NCBI GenBank assembly: GCA_905221605.1
Contig: CAJNDS010002742.1
Span: 245,001-297,098, forward strand
Source: Symbiodinium natans
Taxonomy: Eukaryota > Sar > Dinophyceae > Suessiales > Symbiodiniaceae
Direction: 5' to 3'
DNA: 52,098 nt
The notes beneath the pieces were generated by a model. That model was given only the letters and a program-made list of their open reading frames with translations. It had not been told where the DNA came from and ran no database searches. The stretch's first letter is position 1. Each line of letters starts with the position of its first letter. This document shows, piece by piece, positions 1 through 10,863 of this stretch. A program made the translations under genes and the position numbers.

Positions 1-3000
1 TACGGCAGGTGGACAAGCTTCTCGCCGGGATGGCCGCCTCCTTTGGCGCCGGGGGTCCTGCAGGAGTGGGAAGAAGTATCCGTGAACTCTCAACCCTTAA
101 GCCCGAAAACCCCTATAAGCCCCTAAGCTGTACTACCCAGCAGCCGCCAAGCCCTAAACCCTGAAGCCCTCAACCCGAAGCCCCAGGCTTTTCACCCTAA
201 ACCTCTAGACCCAAGACCCAAAACCCAAAACCCTAAGCCTTAAACCGTTACCCCAAACTCCCTCCTGCAGGCGTGGAACTCTGCGTCTTTGCTCCCTACA
301 TCTTCCTCGAGCGGGCGAGGGCTAGCTTGGGGAGACGCAGCTCTGTTGGCTTTTGGGTTTAGGAAAGTTTTGGGGGTTTGGGATTGGGCACGTGAGGGCT
401 GCAGGGGTGCCTTTTTTGTTGGGTGCGTTAGGTGCTTGAGGGGTTTGAGGGACCTTATAGGGTTTCGGGGATTGGGGGGATGTTGGGGTTCTGGGGGTTG
501 ATGCACGTGTCAGGGTCAAGTTCAGGGTTTGGAGCTTAGCTGCTTAAATTTCATGCGAGCAACGTGTGGTTCGATGCTCGGCTCGTGGAAATAGTTGGGC
601 TAAGTTTGGAACCTCCAGTTTTGTGGCTTAGGGCTTTAAGCAGGTCTGTCATGCAAGCAGGGTTTCAAGGGTTACTGTCAGCATGACGACTGTGCGTGAG
701 GAAAGGCATGCGCGTCGGCAGCCAAAATGCTTGGGATGCGGGCGAGGGCTTCGCGTGCACGGGCGTCGTGACGGCGAAGATGCTCAAAGGCCGGGGCGAA
801 GGGTTGGTTTTCCAAGCATTTAGACAAGAGCTTTGTGCGCTACCGGGCAAAGGCCCCAAACATCTTAAACCCCAAGCCCCACTCAAGAATGCTTCTGGAA
901 GAGAACAGTTGCCCCCCCCAGGAATTGGCTGCGAGTGGGTCCTGCTTGGGCACTCTGACCGGCGCTTCTTGGCCTCAAGGCTTGGGTTTCACGGACCGTG
1001 AGGCTCGCGTGAAAATCCTAATCACCAAGCAGCCGACGTAAACACTCCTGAACTGAAGGGTACCAGGCGGGACCCCTAAAGAGACTCTACTCCCCCCCCT
1101 CCCTTTTGGGCCAGGTACAGGTCTTGGGCTTCAGTGGTTCAGGAGTTCAGTCATTTAGGGCCTTTCCTTGCTGAGGCAACGTCCTGGGCGAAACTGATGG
1201 GCTCATAAGCACAAAGGTCAGGCCGGGCCGGTGAACTGTCTTTTCACCCTTGCAGTTCTGCAACCGAATACATTGTAAGAGGCCCTGCTACTGGAAGTAG
1301 GAGCCCTGAAACCGCACACCCCTTTTGAGACCCTAAAGCCTTACCGCTCCAGGAGCTTGTGGTAGCCTCTAGGGGAGGTGAAGCGAGCTGAAAGCCCGAG
1401 CCCAGCAACGACTCCGTAATATGGTATATCGGGAAGAGTTTGGGGGGCTGCAGAGCGGCTTGATGTGTAGGGCTTAGGGGTTTAGTTTAAAAGGTCTCAT
1501 GGTGCTGATGAATCGGGAGGCAGTGCCTGGAAAGCGGCCTCAGTGTGAACATCACGAGCTTTGGCTGCTACAGTCGTGGGCATTTTGGCGTGTTTTGTTA
1601 TTGTTATTGTTAACATGTTTTTGTGTGGTGTGTGTGATTCGTTTTATTAGTTGCAAGTAGAGTTTCAACAGAGGTCCTACATGCCCGAAAATTCCAAAGC
1701 CCTAAACGCCCCAAACACCTGAAACCCTCCACCCCCGAAAAGTCTCCGTATCTCTGACAGTTGTTCGGCTCACCCAAACCCCCAAAAGGGGGAACATACC
1801 AAGTGAAGCTCCTGGCTGCGTGTGCGACGCCCTGCGCCCGAGGATTGGCGAGAAAGCCGAGGCGCGGAGTGCCGGCGAGGAGCTTATGTGGGCTTGTTTT
1901 GGGGCTTGGGGTTTAGGGTTTGGGGCTTAGGGGTTTTTGGATGTAGGGCTTAGGGCTCAGGGTTTGCGACTGCCCGCCTATTCGCCCCCCAAAAAAAGGA
2001 AAGCCCGAAAGATACTCCATCAGGAAGCCTTGTGTCCGGCCTTGCTGCACCTGGAAGTCTGGAAGCCGCCTAAACCCTAAACCCCAAACCCCAACCGGAA
2101 CCTTAAACCGGCTCCCCCCTCACCCCCTGTGCTTGGCAGGAGCTGAAGGTGCTGGAGGCTTGGAGGGGCTGTCAGGGAGTAAAAAAGGTTCAGGGGTTGG
2201 GTCTTGAAGTTCGTTTTATGTTGAGAATATATGCACGTATATGGAAAGAATATGTATATATGTATGTATGTATTTAGGTATGTAGGTATGTAGGTACGTA
2301 GGTATGTAGGTATGTAGCTATGTAGGTATGTAGGTATGTATGTATGTACGTACGTACGTACGTGGGTGTGTGTGTGTATGTATGTGTGTATGTATGTGTA
2401 TACTTTTTTGTTTTGTTGTGGTTGTTGGGGGGGGGGGGGATGTTGGCGGGTGTCCGGTTTAAGATGGTTGGGGCCCTCAAGTGCTTTAAATTGAGCTTCT
2501 TGGGGGTTCTTGTCCGAAGGACTCAGGCCCGAAACGGCGTTCAAGGGTGCCAACATGCGGGTAGTTCCCTGAACCCAAGCAGAAAGCCTGAAGGCCTGCC
2601 TTGGATTGCTCCTTCCGAGATCCATCCCAACCCTAACAACCCCAAACCCACAACATGTTGAAAGTCCCTTAAGCCAGATGGAGAACCTCACATGCTATCC
2701 AATTCATATCCTTTGGTTGAATGTCTGGGAATAACAAGATAAATCTAAGCCCTCAAAGCTTTGAAGGTTTAGGTGCCTCAGGCGCAGCTGGGCGAAGCGG
2801 CGAAAGGTGTTCCGGCAGATGCCTGGGGAAGGCGGCTTCAACACCCTCCGATGTGAAAACCTCCCCCCAAAAATGCCCTCTTGGTCCGTTGTTCGGTGGG
2901 GGTTTACTACTTGTACTTGCGGGAGGCATTCGCGCACGCGCCGTTGCTTGCTTGGGAGCCAATCATGGATCGCCTCATCGATCTCCAACCCCTACCCCCC

Positions 3001-5005
3001 ACCCCCCCCAACCAAAAAAACAGAAAAGACAAAACAATGATGGTGGAACAAAGCATCCCTAAATCCTAAACCCTATGTAGGGCTGCCTTTCTAGGGGTCC
3101 TTGCAAGAGTGTCGTCACTTTACAAATGCACGGGAACCCCTAATTCTCTGCAAATTCCCAGATCACGCCCAACGTGCGAAGGTGTCAGCATTTGATGAAT
3201 TCTTGAACTCACTTTCCGAATCCCTTTCTGGGTCCTCGGGGTGCATTTCGGCACTGGTAGCAACGATCATAAAGGGCTTCTTTGTAGAGCCTTCATGGCC
3301 CGACTCCCTTCCAAACAGGAGACCCCAAAGAAAAGAACAACTAACGTGGAACAGCTCCCGGGTCTGAAGCCTGAACCCTCGACCCTGAACCCGAAGTGCT
3401 AAGCCTCAATTCTCTGCGAGGGTCGCTGTCGCTTATGAGCCCGTGTGGGCCGTGGGCGAGGGCGCGACCCCATGCCAGCCGGAGGAGGCACCCAGGGTCC
3501 GAACCCTCCAAGTTTAGGGTTCCGAGGTTGAGGCTGGCTGGCGAGGGTTAGGGCTGGTGAGGTTTCGGGTTAAGGTGTTAGGGTTGGGAATGGGACGCCC
3601 AGAAGTGTATCTGAAGGGGGAGCGATTCTCTGGGCCTCTAGTCTAGTCCTCGAGTTTCAAGCCTACAAACCCTACGAAATCCGAAGCCTTGAGCCCTGAA
3701 CCGGCATCTTAAACCGTTCTCAGGCCCAGCGAGTGCATGCGGCCCTACGGGCATTCCTGGAGTCCCAGGCACCGCTGCGGGTTTGGTTTAGGGTGTAGAG
3801 GTCCACAGGGTGGAGGGGGCCTTAGGGGTTTAGGCTTTGGGGGATGTGGGTTCAGGGCCCAAGGCTTTAGGGCCTCAGGATTTCGGGTTAAGGCTTTGGG
3901 GTGTTTGGGGTGTTTTCAAAGCCTTTTAGTTTATACCCTCGTCTGTAGGGCTTACAGCTGCACGGACCCTATGACCCTCAAAACATAAACCTTCAACCCT
4001 CCACCCTCACATTTTTGAAGCCCCCTATAACCCTAAACCCCAAACCCCTGGGCCCTAAACCCTTCAACGCTCCTGGGTGCAGGTGGGCCCTGAGGCGGCC
4101 AAGGAATGTCGGTTCCTTTACACCGGCCGCCTGACCTTCAGTGGTGTTAATTTCAGAATCCCATTAAAGAGACGAGAAGATACTCAGCTCTAGTTTAGAG
4201 CAACCCCCTTCATGGTTTGACCGGGCTCTTCAGGATGGGAAGCTCGCATGCTGAACGCCTTAGTCCTTCACAAGCAGCCCAAGACGCGAAACCCGAAGAT
4301 GACCTCCTGGATCCCAAAAACCCTCGACAACAAATCCAAAGCCCACAGAGCCCCCGAAAAAACCTCCAACAGCTTCACGAAACAGCCCAAGCCCTCGAGC
4401 CCTACAGACGGGACGCCCGGAGCCCAGCAGCTCGAGGTTCGGTGAACGAGAAGAACGCCCAGGACACCGCGCCCGGTGACGGTTCAAGACTTCCCACGTT
4501 GTGTTCAGGGTTTCAGGGGAGTCTGAGATGCGCGTTCTCCGCGGCTTGCGAGCTTTTTAAGGGGGGGCTTGTAAGAAGCCAGCAGCTCGCGTTTTTGTGC
4601 CCCGTTGTTCACTGTAGTGCCAGTCCCTGATGGGATCCGATCAGAAGTTCACTGTGGTCGAATCGTTTAACGAGTGTCGCCTCTCAACTAAGCCCTCGAT
4701 CCGAAAACCGCCCGACGCCCGAAACCCCCAAACCTCAAACCCCGAATCCCTTGGCCCGCCTCTGCAGGGCTGAGGGGCTGAGGGGCTTGCCAGAAAGGAC
4801 TACGCTTCGCTTCCGGACGTCGACGGCTTTGTCGTGGGGCGTGCGGGCTTGGACTGCGCCAAGCTCGCGTCGATCTGCAGCACCCTCAAGGCGCAGGGGC
4901 TTTTTCGGGTTCCGGCCTCGCAAGCCCCTAAATAGGACCCTATGATGGCCACACGAGCCCCACACATACATTCTGGCGCAGGCTGCGAAGGACCAGGGCA
5001 GCTAA
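1..5005 (+). CDS. TPI: Triosephosphate isomerase (TIM) gene, 5'-partial, at least 11 exons
   Basis: Glycolytic/Calvin-cycle enzyme interconverting dihydroxyacetone phosphate and glyceraldehyde 3-phosphate. The exons read through the TIM barrel in order: 1-63 (RQVDKLLAGMAASF), 271-319 (VELCVFAPYIFLERAR), 701-789 (VGSQNAWDAGEGF), 922-about 979 (GCEWVLLGHSDRR, catalytic His), about 1843-1879 (IGEKAEARSAGE), 2140-about 2164, 2782-2831 (AQLGEAAKGVPADAWGR), 3421-3487 (VAVAYEPVWAVGEG, catalytic Glu), 3724-3768 (AQRVHAALRAFLES), 4083-about 4130 (VGPEAAKECRFLYTGRL), about 4794-4896 (LPDVDGFVVGRAGL) and 4982-5005 ending in TAA. Joins 63/271, 319/701, 789/922, 1879/2140, 2831/3421, 3487/3724, 3768/4083 and 4896/4982 are in phase with AG|G acceptors; donors are GA, GG, GC, GA, GC, GC, GC and GG. 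One exon between 980 and 1840 was not found. The N-terminal Asn-x-Lys catalytic segment lies upstream of the window. The usual YGGS and VGGAS phosphate loops are changed to YTGR and VGRAG. Identity is very likely; full activity is uncertain. Confidence 0.9.
2251..2400 (+). repeat. TATG/TAGG tetranucleotide microsatellite
   Basis: Long run of TATGTATG and TAGGTATG units changing to TACG and TGTG. The Tyr/Thr/His-repeat ORFs are artefacts. Lies in the TIM intron 2165-2781. Confidence 0.95.
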
Positions 5006-6105
5006 GCCTGTTTGCGGTGCAGCAGTGAGCTCTTCCGGGTTCAACGTTCAGCAAGGCAAGAATTTGGGTTTAGGGTTTGGTTTTTCGTGTATTTTCGGGG
5101 CCTTTTTCTCAGCCAGCGAGCTGGGTGGTGCAGCTGATGCTGCGGTGGCCGGATGCTTCCGGTGCTTCAGGGGGAGTGGGGGAGTGAATGCAGGTACTGC
5201 ACAGGAGGTTTTTTTTTGGTGTTTCCCTCCTCGCTCTCCCGTAAGCAAGTCCATGTAGCCGGTGTGCACGAAGAAAGCAACGACTTCTTCAATCACCAAA
5301 AATTGGGCCCCCTCGAATTCATTGATGCCCAAATGGGCTGCGTGTCTCACAGATTTTCCCACTTTTCCTGCAAAAGTAGTAATTTTAACGCTACGCGACC
5401 CGCCTCGGCCCGGCCCAGCGCATCCGCGTGAGCATGGTGATTCCGCAGCGCCCAAGTCGCTGGACCCCAAGCAATAAGGGTTGGGTTGAGGGTTGAGGGT
5501 TGAGGGTTCCGGGTTTATGGTTTATGGTTTGGGGTTTGGGGTTGAGGGTTAGTTTAGGGCTCAAGGTTCACGCTTTGGGGTTGAGGGTTTTTTTGGGTTT
5601 AGGGTTCGGCTTGGAGTGATCGTAGGGGTGGGGGGAGGGGGGGGGGGGGGGGGGTGGGGGGGGGTAGGGGGGGAAGGGGGCGGGGTAGGGGGGGGGGCGG
5701 GGTAGGGGGGGGGGACGGGCGGGGGGCCCTGCTGGGAGGGGCTTCGACTGCCTCTGGTCCTGGCGAACCGTCCGCTTGCGGACCCCGGTTTCCCAGGGGG
5801 GGTACCCATTTGAGGCCAAAAAAAAGGGGTCCGAAAAAGGGCTTTGGGTGTGGGGGGAGGATTTGGAGGGGGGTGCCTGTTCTGACAACCTATACACCTC
5901 CGGCCCGAGGCCTCGGCGGATTCGCAAGAGCTTTAAGCCGCACTGTCTTGATTTTTCTTGGACCTGTTGGGGGGTTCAGGGTCTTGGCGGGCCCCACACC
6001 AGTACATTCACCAGCCACACAGTAGGCGCTAAAACCCGAGACCATCAACCCTGAACCCTGAACCCTAAAACCCTAACCCCAAACCCTAAGGCCCAGACTC
6101 CCAAG
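5006..6105. other. Intergenic DNA rich in telomere-like and poly-G sequence
   Basis: Between the TIM stop codon and the next probable exon. It holds TTGAGGG-type tandem motifs (about 5478-5550), a G-rich tract (about 5629-5725) and scattered CCCTAAA motifs (6050-6090). The stretch 5200-5480 is of ordinary composition and open on both strands, but I could not link it to a gene. No promoter or terminator was recognised. Confidence 0.5.
5629..5725 (+). repeat. Poly-G/GGGGTAGGGG tract
   Basis: Almost uninterrupted guanines broken only by single T, A or C, then GGGGTAGGGG-like units. G-quadruplex formation is plausible on the + strand. The proline-rich ORFs on the complementary strand are a by-product of this composition. 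Confidence 0.85.
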
Positions 6106-9100
6106 CTACTTCGAGGTCAGGCCCTGGCATAATGTCAAGAGGCTGTGGATGAGAGTTCATGGTTTGGGGTTGAGGGTTCAGGAGGCTCTAGTGTTGTGCA
6201 ATCGGCAAAACCTCAACTACCCAAACGAGCTTGCAAACCTTGAGCCCTAAACCCTAAGCCCACTCTCCTAGCCGAAGCTCCAGGGCCTCAACAATGCCTC
6301 TTTTGACACCTAAGCTGCTCCGTTCGCATTCGTCTCGCCAAACGCGGTACTGAGGTCCCTAGTCTGGCTGCGCCTAGTCTGGCCGCGCCGGCACAGCCCA
6401 GGCAAGGGAGTTTAGGGTGTTGAGGTGTGGGTTGCTCTGGTGGGGAGCTAGTGAATTTATGACAGTTGCTAGGTTGTCCGGGAATATTCGTTACCACTCA
6501 TGTCGATGAGCTATGATTGATCAGGACTAGTTACTAGCTGCTTGTTTTAGGTTGGGTTAGCGGGATCCAGGGATGTACGGCCACAGGGTTGCAGGGACAT
6601 GGCTTTGAGGGATAACTTTGACGTGTCAAGCCCTGAAGCGTTTGTAATCGAGGCCGCAGTTGCCCCAGTCACCAGAGCATGCTGATTCGCAGCCCCCCAA
6701 AGTCCCTTGTCCCTGAACCTGAAGCTCAACCACCCACTGCGCTAGAATTGCTGGTCCCCTAAATCGCAGAACCCTTTCCACGAGGCTGCCAAGGAAGGCG
6801 CCTGCCGCAGGCCGTCATGGGTAAGTATCCAAGGCTCTCTTGGAGGATAGGGCTTCGGCACAAAACCCTGGAGGTGCCGATGACGACAGCGATGGGAGCG
6901 AAGAGCACGGCACCCGGGATGGTGGCGTTATGCGGAGCTTGAACCCGGGATGGTGCATGATGCGGAGCTTGAATGTCGGCCTTTAGGGTGTGAATGGGCC
7001 AAGCAGAAGGAGTGCCTCGAAGCTTAAAGGTTGGGGGTCCAGGGCCCAACACCTTGATCGACCATGGCAGAGGAAATGCCTGCTTCCGTTCATGTCGGCA
7101 GCTCAAGAACCGTTTGATTTTCACAAGCTTAGCCAAATCCTTGAGAGAGCTGCCCAAGGTGGGACCCCTCCTCTGCCGTCGATGAGGAGGATCCAGACCT
7201 GGAAGTCAAGGTTGAATCCCAGGTTGAAGCCTCTGCCCCCTCAAAACCGAGTCTCAAACCCAGGGAGGTTTCTGTCAAGTAAGCCCCTGCTGGGAGAAGC
7301 ATCCCCGAGAGGGACAGCGACACGCACCGGTGAACAAACCAGAGCTTTCCGAAACCGGGTTTGGGGGTCACGTCCCAGCCTCAAGCCTACAACTCCTTAA
7401 GGCCGAAGCCTTGGTACTCCACAAGCCCGAAACACCGTGCCCACCCGCACATCACGAAGATAGCTCCGACAGGAGTTGCCGGCCATAGACACCAGCTGCC
7501 GTGGCCTTGAGTTGTGTTTTTTGAGCTCAGGGTTGAGGGTGGTCTAGTGTTTGCGGTTTAGGAAGAGCTCAGGGCTTCAGCCGGATGGCCGGGGGATTTT
7601 TGGAGGGTTGAGCTGTCCTCCGGAAGTCTCCCCCGTGTTTGGTGTGTTCTGGCTGCGGAAACAGGTGTCTGCAAGCTTTGTGTGTTCTGGGAGAGCTGTC
7701 TTCCACGCAGGCCTACCTTGACAGGCCACCACACACAGACAGAGCCATTCACGTGCTTTTGGGACGTTGGAGGTCTTGCTTCCGCCTTAGCGTCCCTGCG
7801 CCTCCACCAGGCCGGGCGCCGGGGAGCATGTTTTGTGGGGGGATTTCGGATTTCCAGCCCTGAGCCCTAAACCCAAACCTTCCCCTAAACCCTTCAACTC
7901 TCAACCCTTAAGCCCTTAAACCCTTAAACCCTTAAATCTGAGACCCTTAAACCCTTCAACCCTCAACCTTACACAGGCTTAAGGCCAGAGCTTGAGGCCA
8001 GAGCCTTCGGGTTTCAAAATGCCTTGAAGCCCTGCTGACCTCAACATGAGACGAGCCTTAGCAAAACCCCAAAGCCAAAGCTCTCTTAGATGAAGCCGCG
8101 GGATCTCTCGGAGGAGGACAAAGACACGTCGGGGCCCCTGGTGGAATTGGATTCCAGAAACGGAGGCTGTCAACATACTTGGGCTTAGGATGCAGGGTTA
8201 GAGCTTCAGAATTTAGACTCTTTTGTTCAGCGTTTCGGGCTGTTCTTCCAGTGATTTCGTGACTTCGATTTTGCGCCGGGCCTGCAACAAAAGGCTATAG
8301 GTCCTTAAGCCCAAGCTGCCCAGGATCCTGTCGCTCGCCTGGGCCCGAGGGCGTGTAGAAGTCAGGCCTGCGATTTTGAGATTTTAGGGTTTATGGTTTA
8401 AGGGTTTATGCTGGACAGCCACTTGACCCATTTTGGACCAAGCAAAAATCCCGAGCTTGAAGTCTTCACAACGCCGCCCTGCAACCCGAAGCCCTTTCAG
8501 CCCTGAACCCTAGAAGTGCAAGAGACCCCTAAACCCCCTAAGCCCCCCTCAAGAAGTTTAGGACGACCGAGCCCTAAACCCTCAGCCCTAAACTTGGTCA
8601 GGGTTCAGGGTTCCCCAAAAAGCCGCGAAGCCGAGGCGGAGGTCGCCGCCGAACTCGTGGGCTGCAAAGTGGTCGGAGTGAAAGGCGCATCTGGGTTTGA
8701 GGAGGGATGTTTTGCAGCTCAGGGTTTAGCGCTTCGGGTTGAGAAGGAGCTTGAGAAGCCGGGACTGCCACATAACATTCCCTGTCCGTTGTTATCTTTC
8801 GTCCAGGAAGTGACCTTACCTATATTCGTCCTTGTTCTCATGATTGAATGTCGGCGTGTTCGGGAGCATGCATGTCGACTCCTTCCCCGCGTGCTTGCAA
8901 TTCTGCCTATGCACCGGCATGTAAATCCGGAGTCCCAAACCCTTAGCTGGTAGCATGCAATGCAGGCACAGCGCCTCAGACCCCATGCCCCCCCAAACCT
9001 AAACAAAGACCCTCGAGCCCTGGCTCGCAATGAACAGGAAATGCCGAGCCGGCCGCGGCACCCGTCCAAGCTGCTCAGGCGTCCTTCGACTTTGAGGGGT

Positions 9101-10385
9101 TCAAGGTTTCGGGGGTTCAGGCAGGGTGGGGCGACGTTCTACGCTTTGGCGGTAGACAAACCCCAATCCGCCAACCCTAAAAGCCCTAAACCCCAAGACA
9201 ATCCTGAGCATCCAGACCCTAAGACCGCAAAGCCCCTCAACCCCAACACCTCAAACCCCAACACCTCAAACCCCACAAAAACCCCCACAAACTTCTCAAC
9301 CCCGAAAGTGCTCCAACGCTCAAGCCCTGCGGTCAGGCGTTCACCCCGCCGCCCCGTGCGGAGTGTGAGGCGCGGGGGCCTTTTCGAAGCTCGGATCGAC
9401 TCGTGGGTTAATAAGTACGAATAATTAGCATTATATCATACTCTAATAACTCCTCCAAAACCCCTTTCGGGATTCATAAGTGCGTGCTTTCTTCTTTCTT
9501 ACCCAGAAAGCTGCAGTTAAGGGTCTGCTAAAGGGCGCTGAATACACTCATGCTCCCTTTGAATGACACCTCTGAATGTGATCTCCGGACATGTGTTGCT
9601 TGCACGTCTCCATTTTCTTTGCTGGGTGAGCCTATTCTCCTTCGGTAACGTTGTGATTACGCATGGATCTTTCTTCGGACCAGTGCGGACAGCCGATGGT
9701 TCTTCATGTGCTTCCCTCTCAACGTGCCAGCTCCTGACATGTGGGGTCTCGGGCTCCCTTGAAAGGTGGCGGCAGCTAAAGAGGCACCCAAAGCCAAGGC
9801 AGTCGCTCTGGAGACTCTGGGGTTTGGGGCAAGGGGATGCTGAGAAATCTTGTTGGAGTGTGTCAGGAGCTGTAGAACTGTTGGGTATGTTCTTGGGAAT
9901 TTGGGATGCGATGCAGAGTGTTAGCAGCTGTAGGAGGTCCTGTTTTTCTCAGAGCTTTGCGATTCTTGAAAGCATCTCAGCACGTAAGGTTTAAACAGCA
10001 TAGGAAAGGCCTCACGCCGTTCCGAATTAGGTGGCTGGCTTCCACAAGATGTGCAGAGCGTCGGGGTTAAAGCCAAGCCCTGCTGCAGGTCGCCTTCCGT
10101 GAGGCTCAAACAGACGCGGATGGCCCTCCCGCAAGCGTCCAAGTTGCCACCAGTGTTGTTATTCGCGGTGCAAGTAAGCCCCAAGCCCTTCCAAAGCCCA
10201 TGCCCAAAAACTGCTGTCTCCTTCACCTTGCCCCCCTGAAGACTCCCTTCGAGCTGCAATGACGTTTCTTCTGCTCCGTTTCTTCAGGGGTTCTTAAGAT
10301 TCGAGGCTGGCAGTGCAGCCAGCAAAGAGCGAACCCAGTCGCAGGCACGGCTTCTCTAGATGCCCAAGAGTCTCTCTCTCTCTGA
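6106..10385 (+). CDS. Unrecognised multi-exon gene between TIM and MICAL
   Basis: Family not recognised. Probable exons, chosen for AG|G boundaries and coding-like composition: about 6106-6153 (SYFEVRPWHNVKRLWM), 6595-6652 (DNFDVSSPEAFVIE, GC donor), 7159-7278 (acidic: VDEEDPDLEVKVESQ, GTAAGC donor), 7711-7772 (AYLDRPPHTDRAIHVLLGRW, GT donor), 8090-8165 (KPRDLSEEDKDTSGPLVELD), 8609-8701 (REAEAEVAAELVGCKVVG), 9038-9096 (EPAAAPVQAAQASFDFEGF), 9766-9813 (VAAAKEAPKAKAVALE), 10089-10173 (AFREAQTDADGPPASVQVAT, GTAAGC donor) and 10288-10385. The last join (10173/10288, GT-AG) is in frame and runs to TGA at 10383-10385. Phases of the middle exons were not all checked, so this could be two genes or miss exons. 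Hydrophilic with Glu/Ala/Lys-rich stretches; no membrane segment or catalytic motif seen. Confidence 0.45.
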
Positions 10386-10863
10386 GCAGGGGCTCCGCAA
10401 AAGCTGCATGGGGCGTGCCTGAAATCTTCGGTCTAACTAGAGCTTCTAGAGACATCAAGAAGATGCCCGCATCTGGAACAATCCCATAGAACTCCGCCCC
10501 CAGTCCCTAAAAAACGCAATCTTAAGAGTCCTCCAGGGAAGGCGTCGTCCAATGCGAAGACCGACTTTGGCTCCTAAACCCAAGTCCGAAACCTAAGTCC
10601 GAAACCCGTAGAATCTATGGCTTTGAAGCCAAACCGACCCAAAACACGGAAGCACTGCAATTAAGCCCCCTGCGTTCTCACCTGACAGCCGGCGCCTGGG
10701 ACGGTGAGCCTGGAGAAGGCCCCAGGGGGTGGAGCAGAGGGTTGCGCGGGGTGGATGAGAGGGGCTTAAGGGTCAAGGGTTTAGCGGGAGTTCATGGTCT
10801 GCGAAGTTCACCCTTGGCTACCCACCTCCCCATATCCCGAAACCCTAAGAAGTGAAACCTGAG
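10386..10863. other. Spacer before the MICAL gene
   Basis: Between the unrecognised gene and the first convincing MICAL exon. A stretch at about 10689-10726 (AGAWDGEPGEGP in one frame) could be a further 5' exon of MICAL but has no homology support. No promoter motif recognised. Confidence 0.35.

Noticed and set aside
51-250. Chromosome end (true telomere) at the window start
   Set aside because: Telomere-like motifs there are degenerate and lie inside a TIM intron; they recur throughout the window.
7744-7800. Arf-GTPase-like WDVGG motif
   Set aside because: Found in an alternative frame without the flanking GTPase motifs; the AYLDRPPHTDRAIHVLL frame fits the splice boundaries better.
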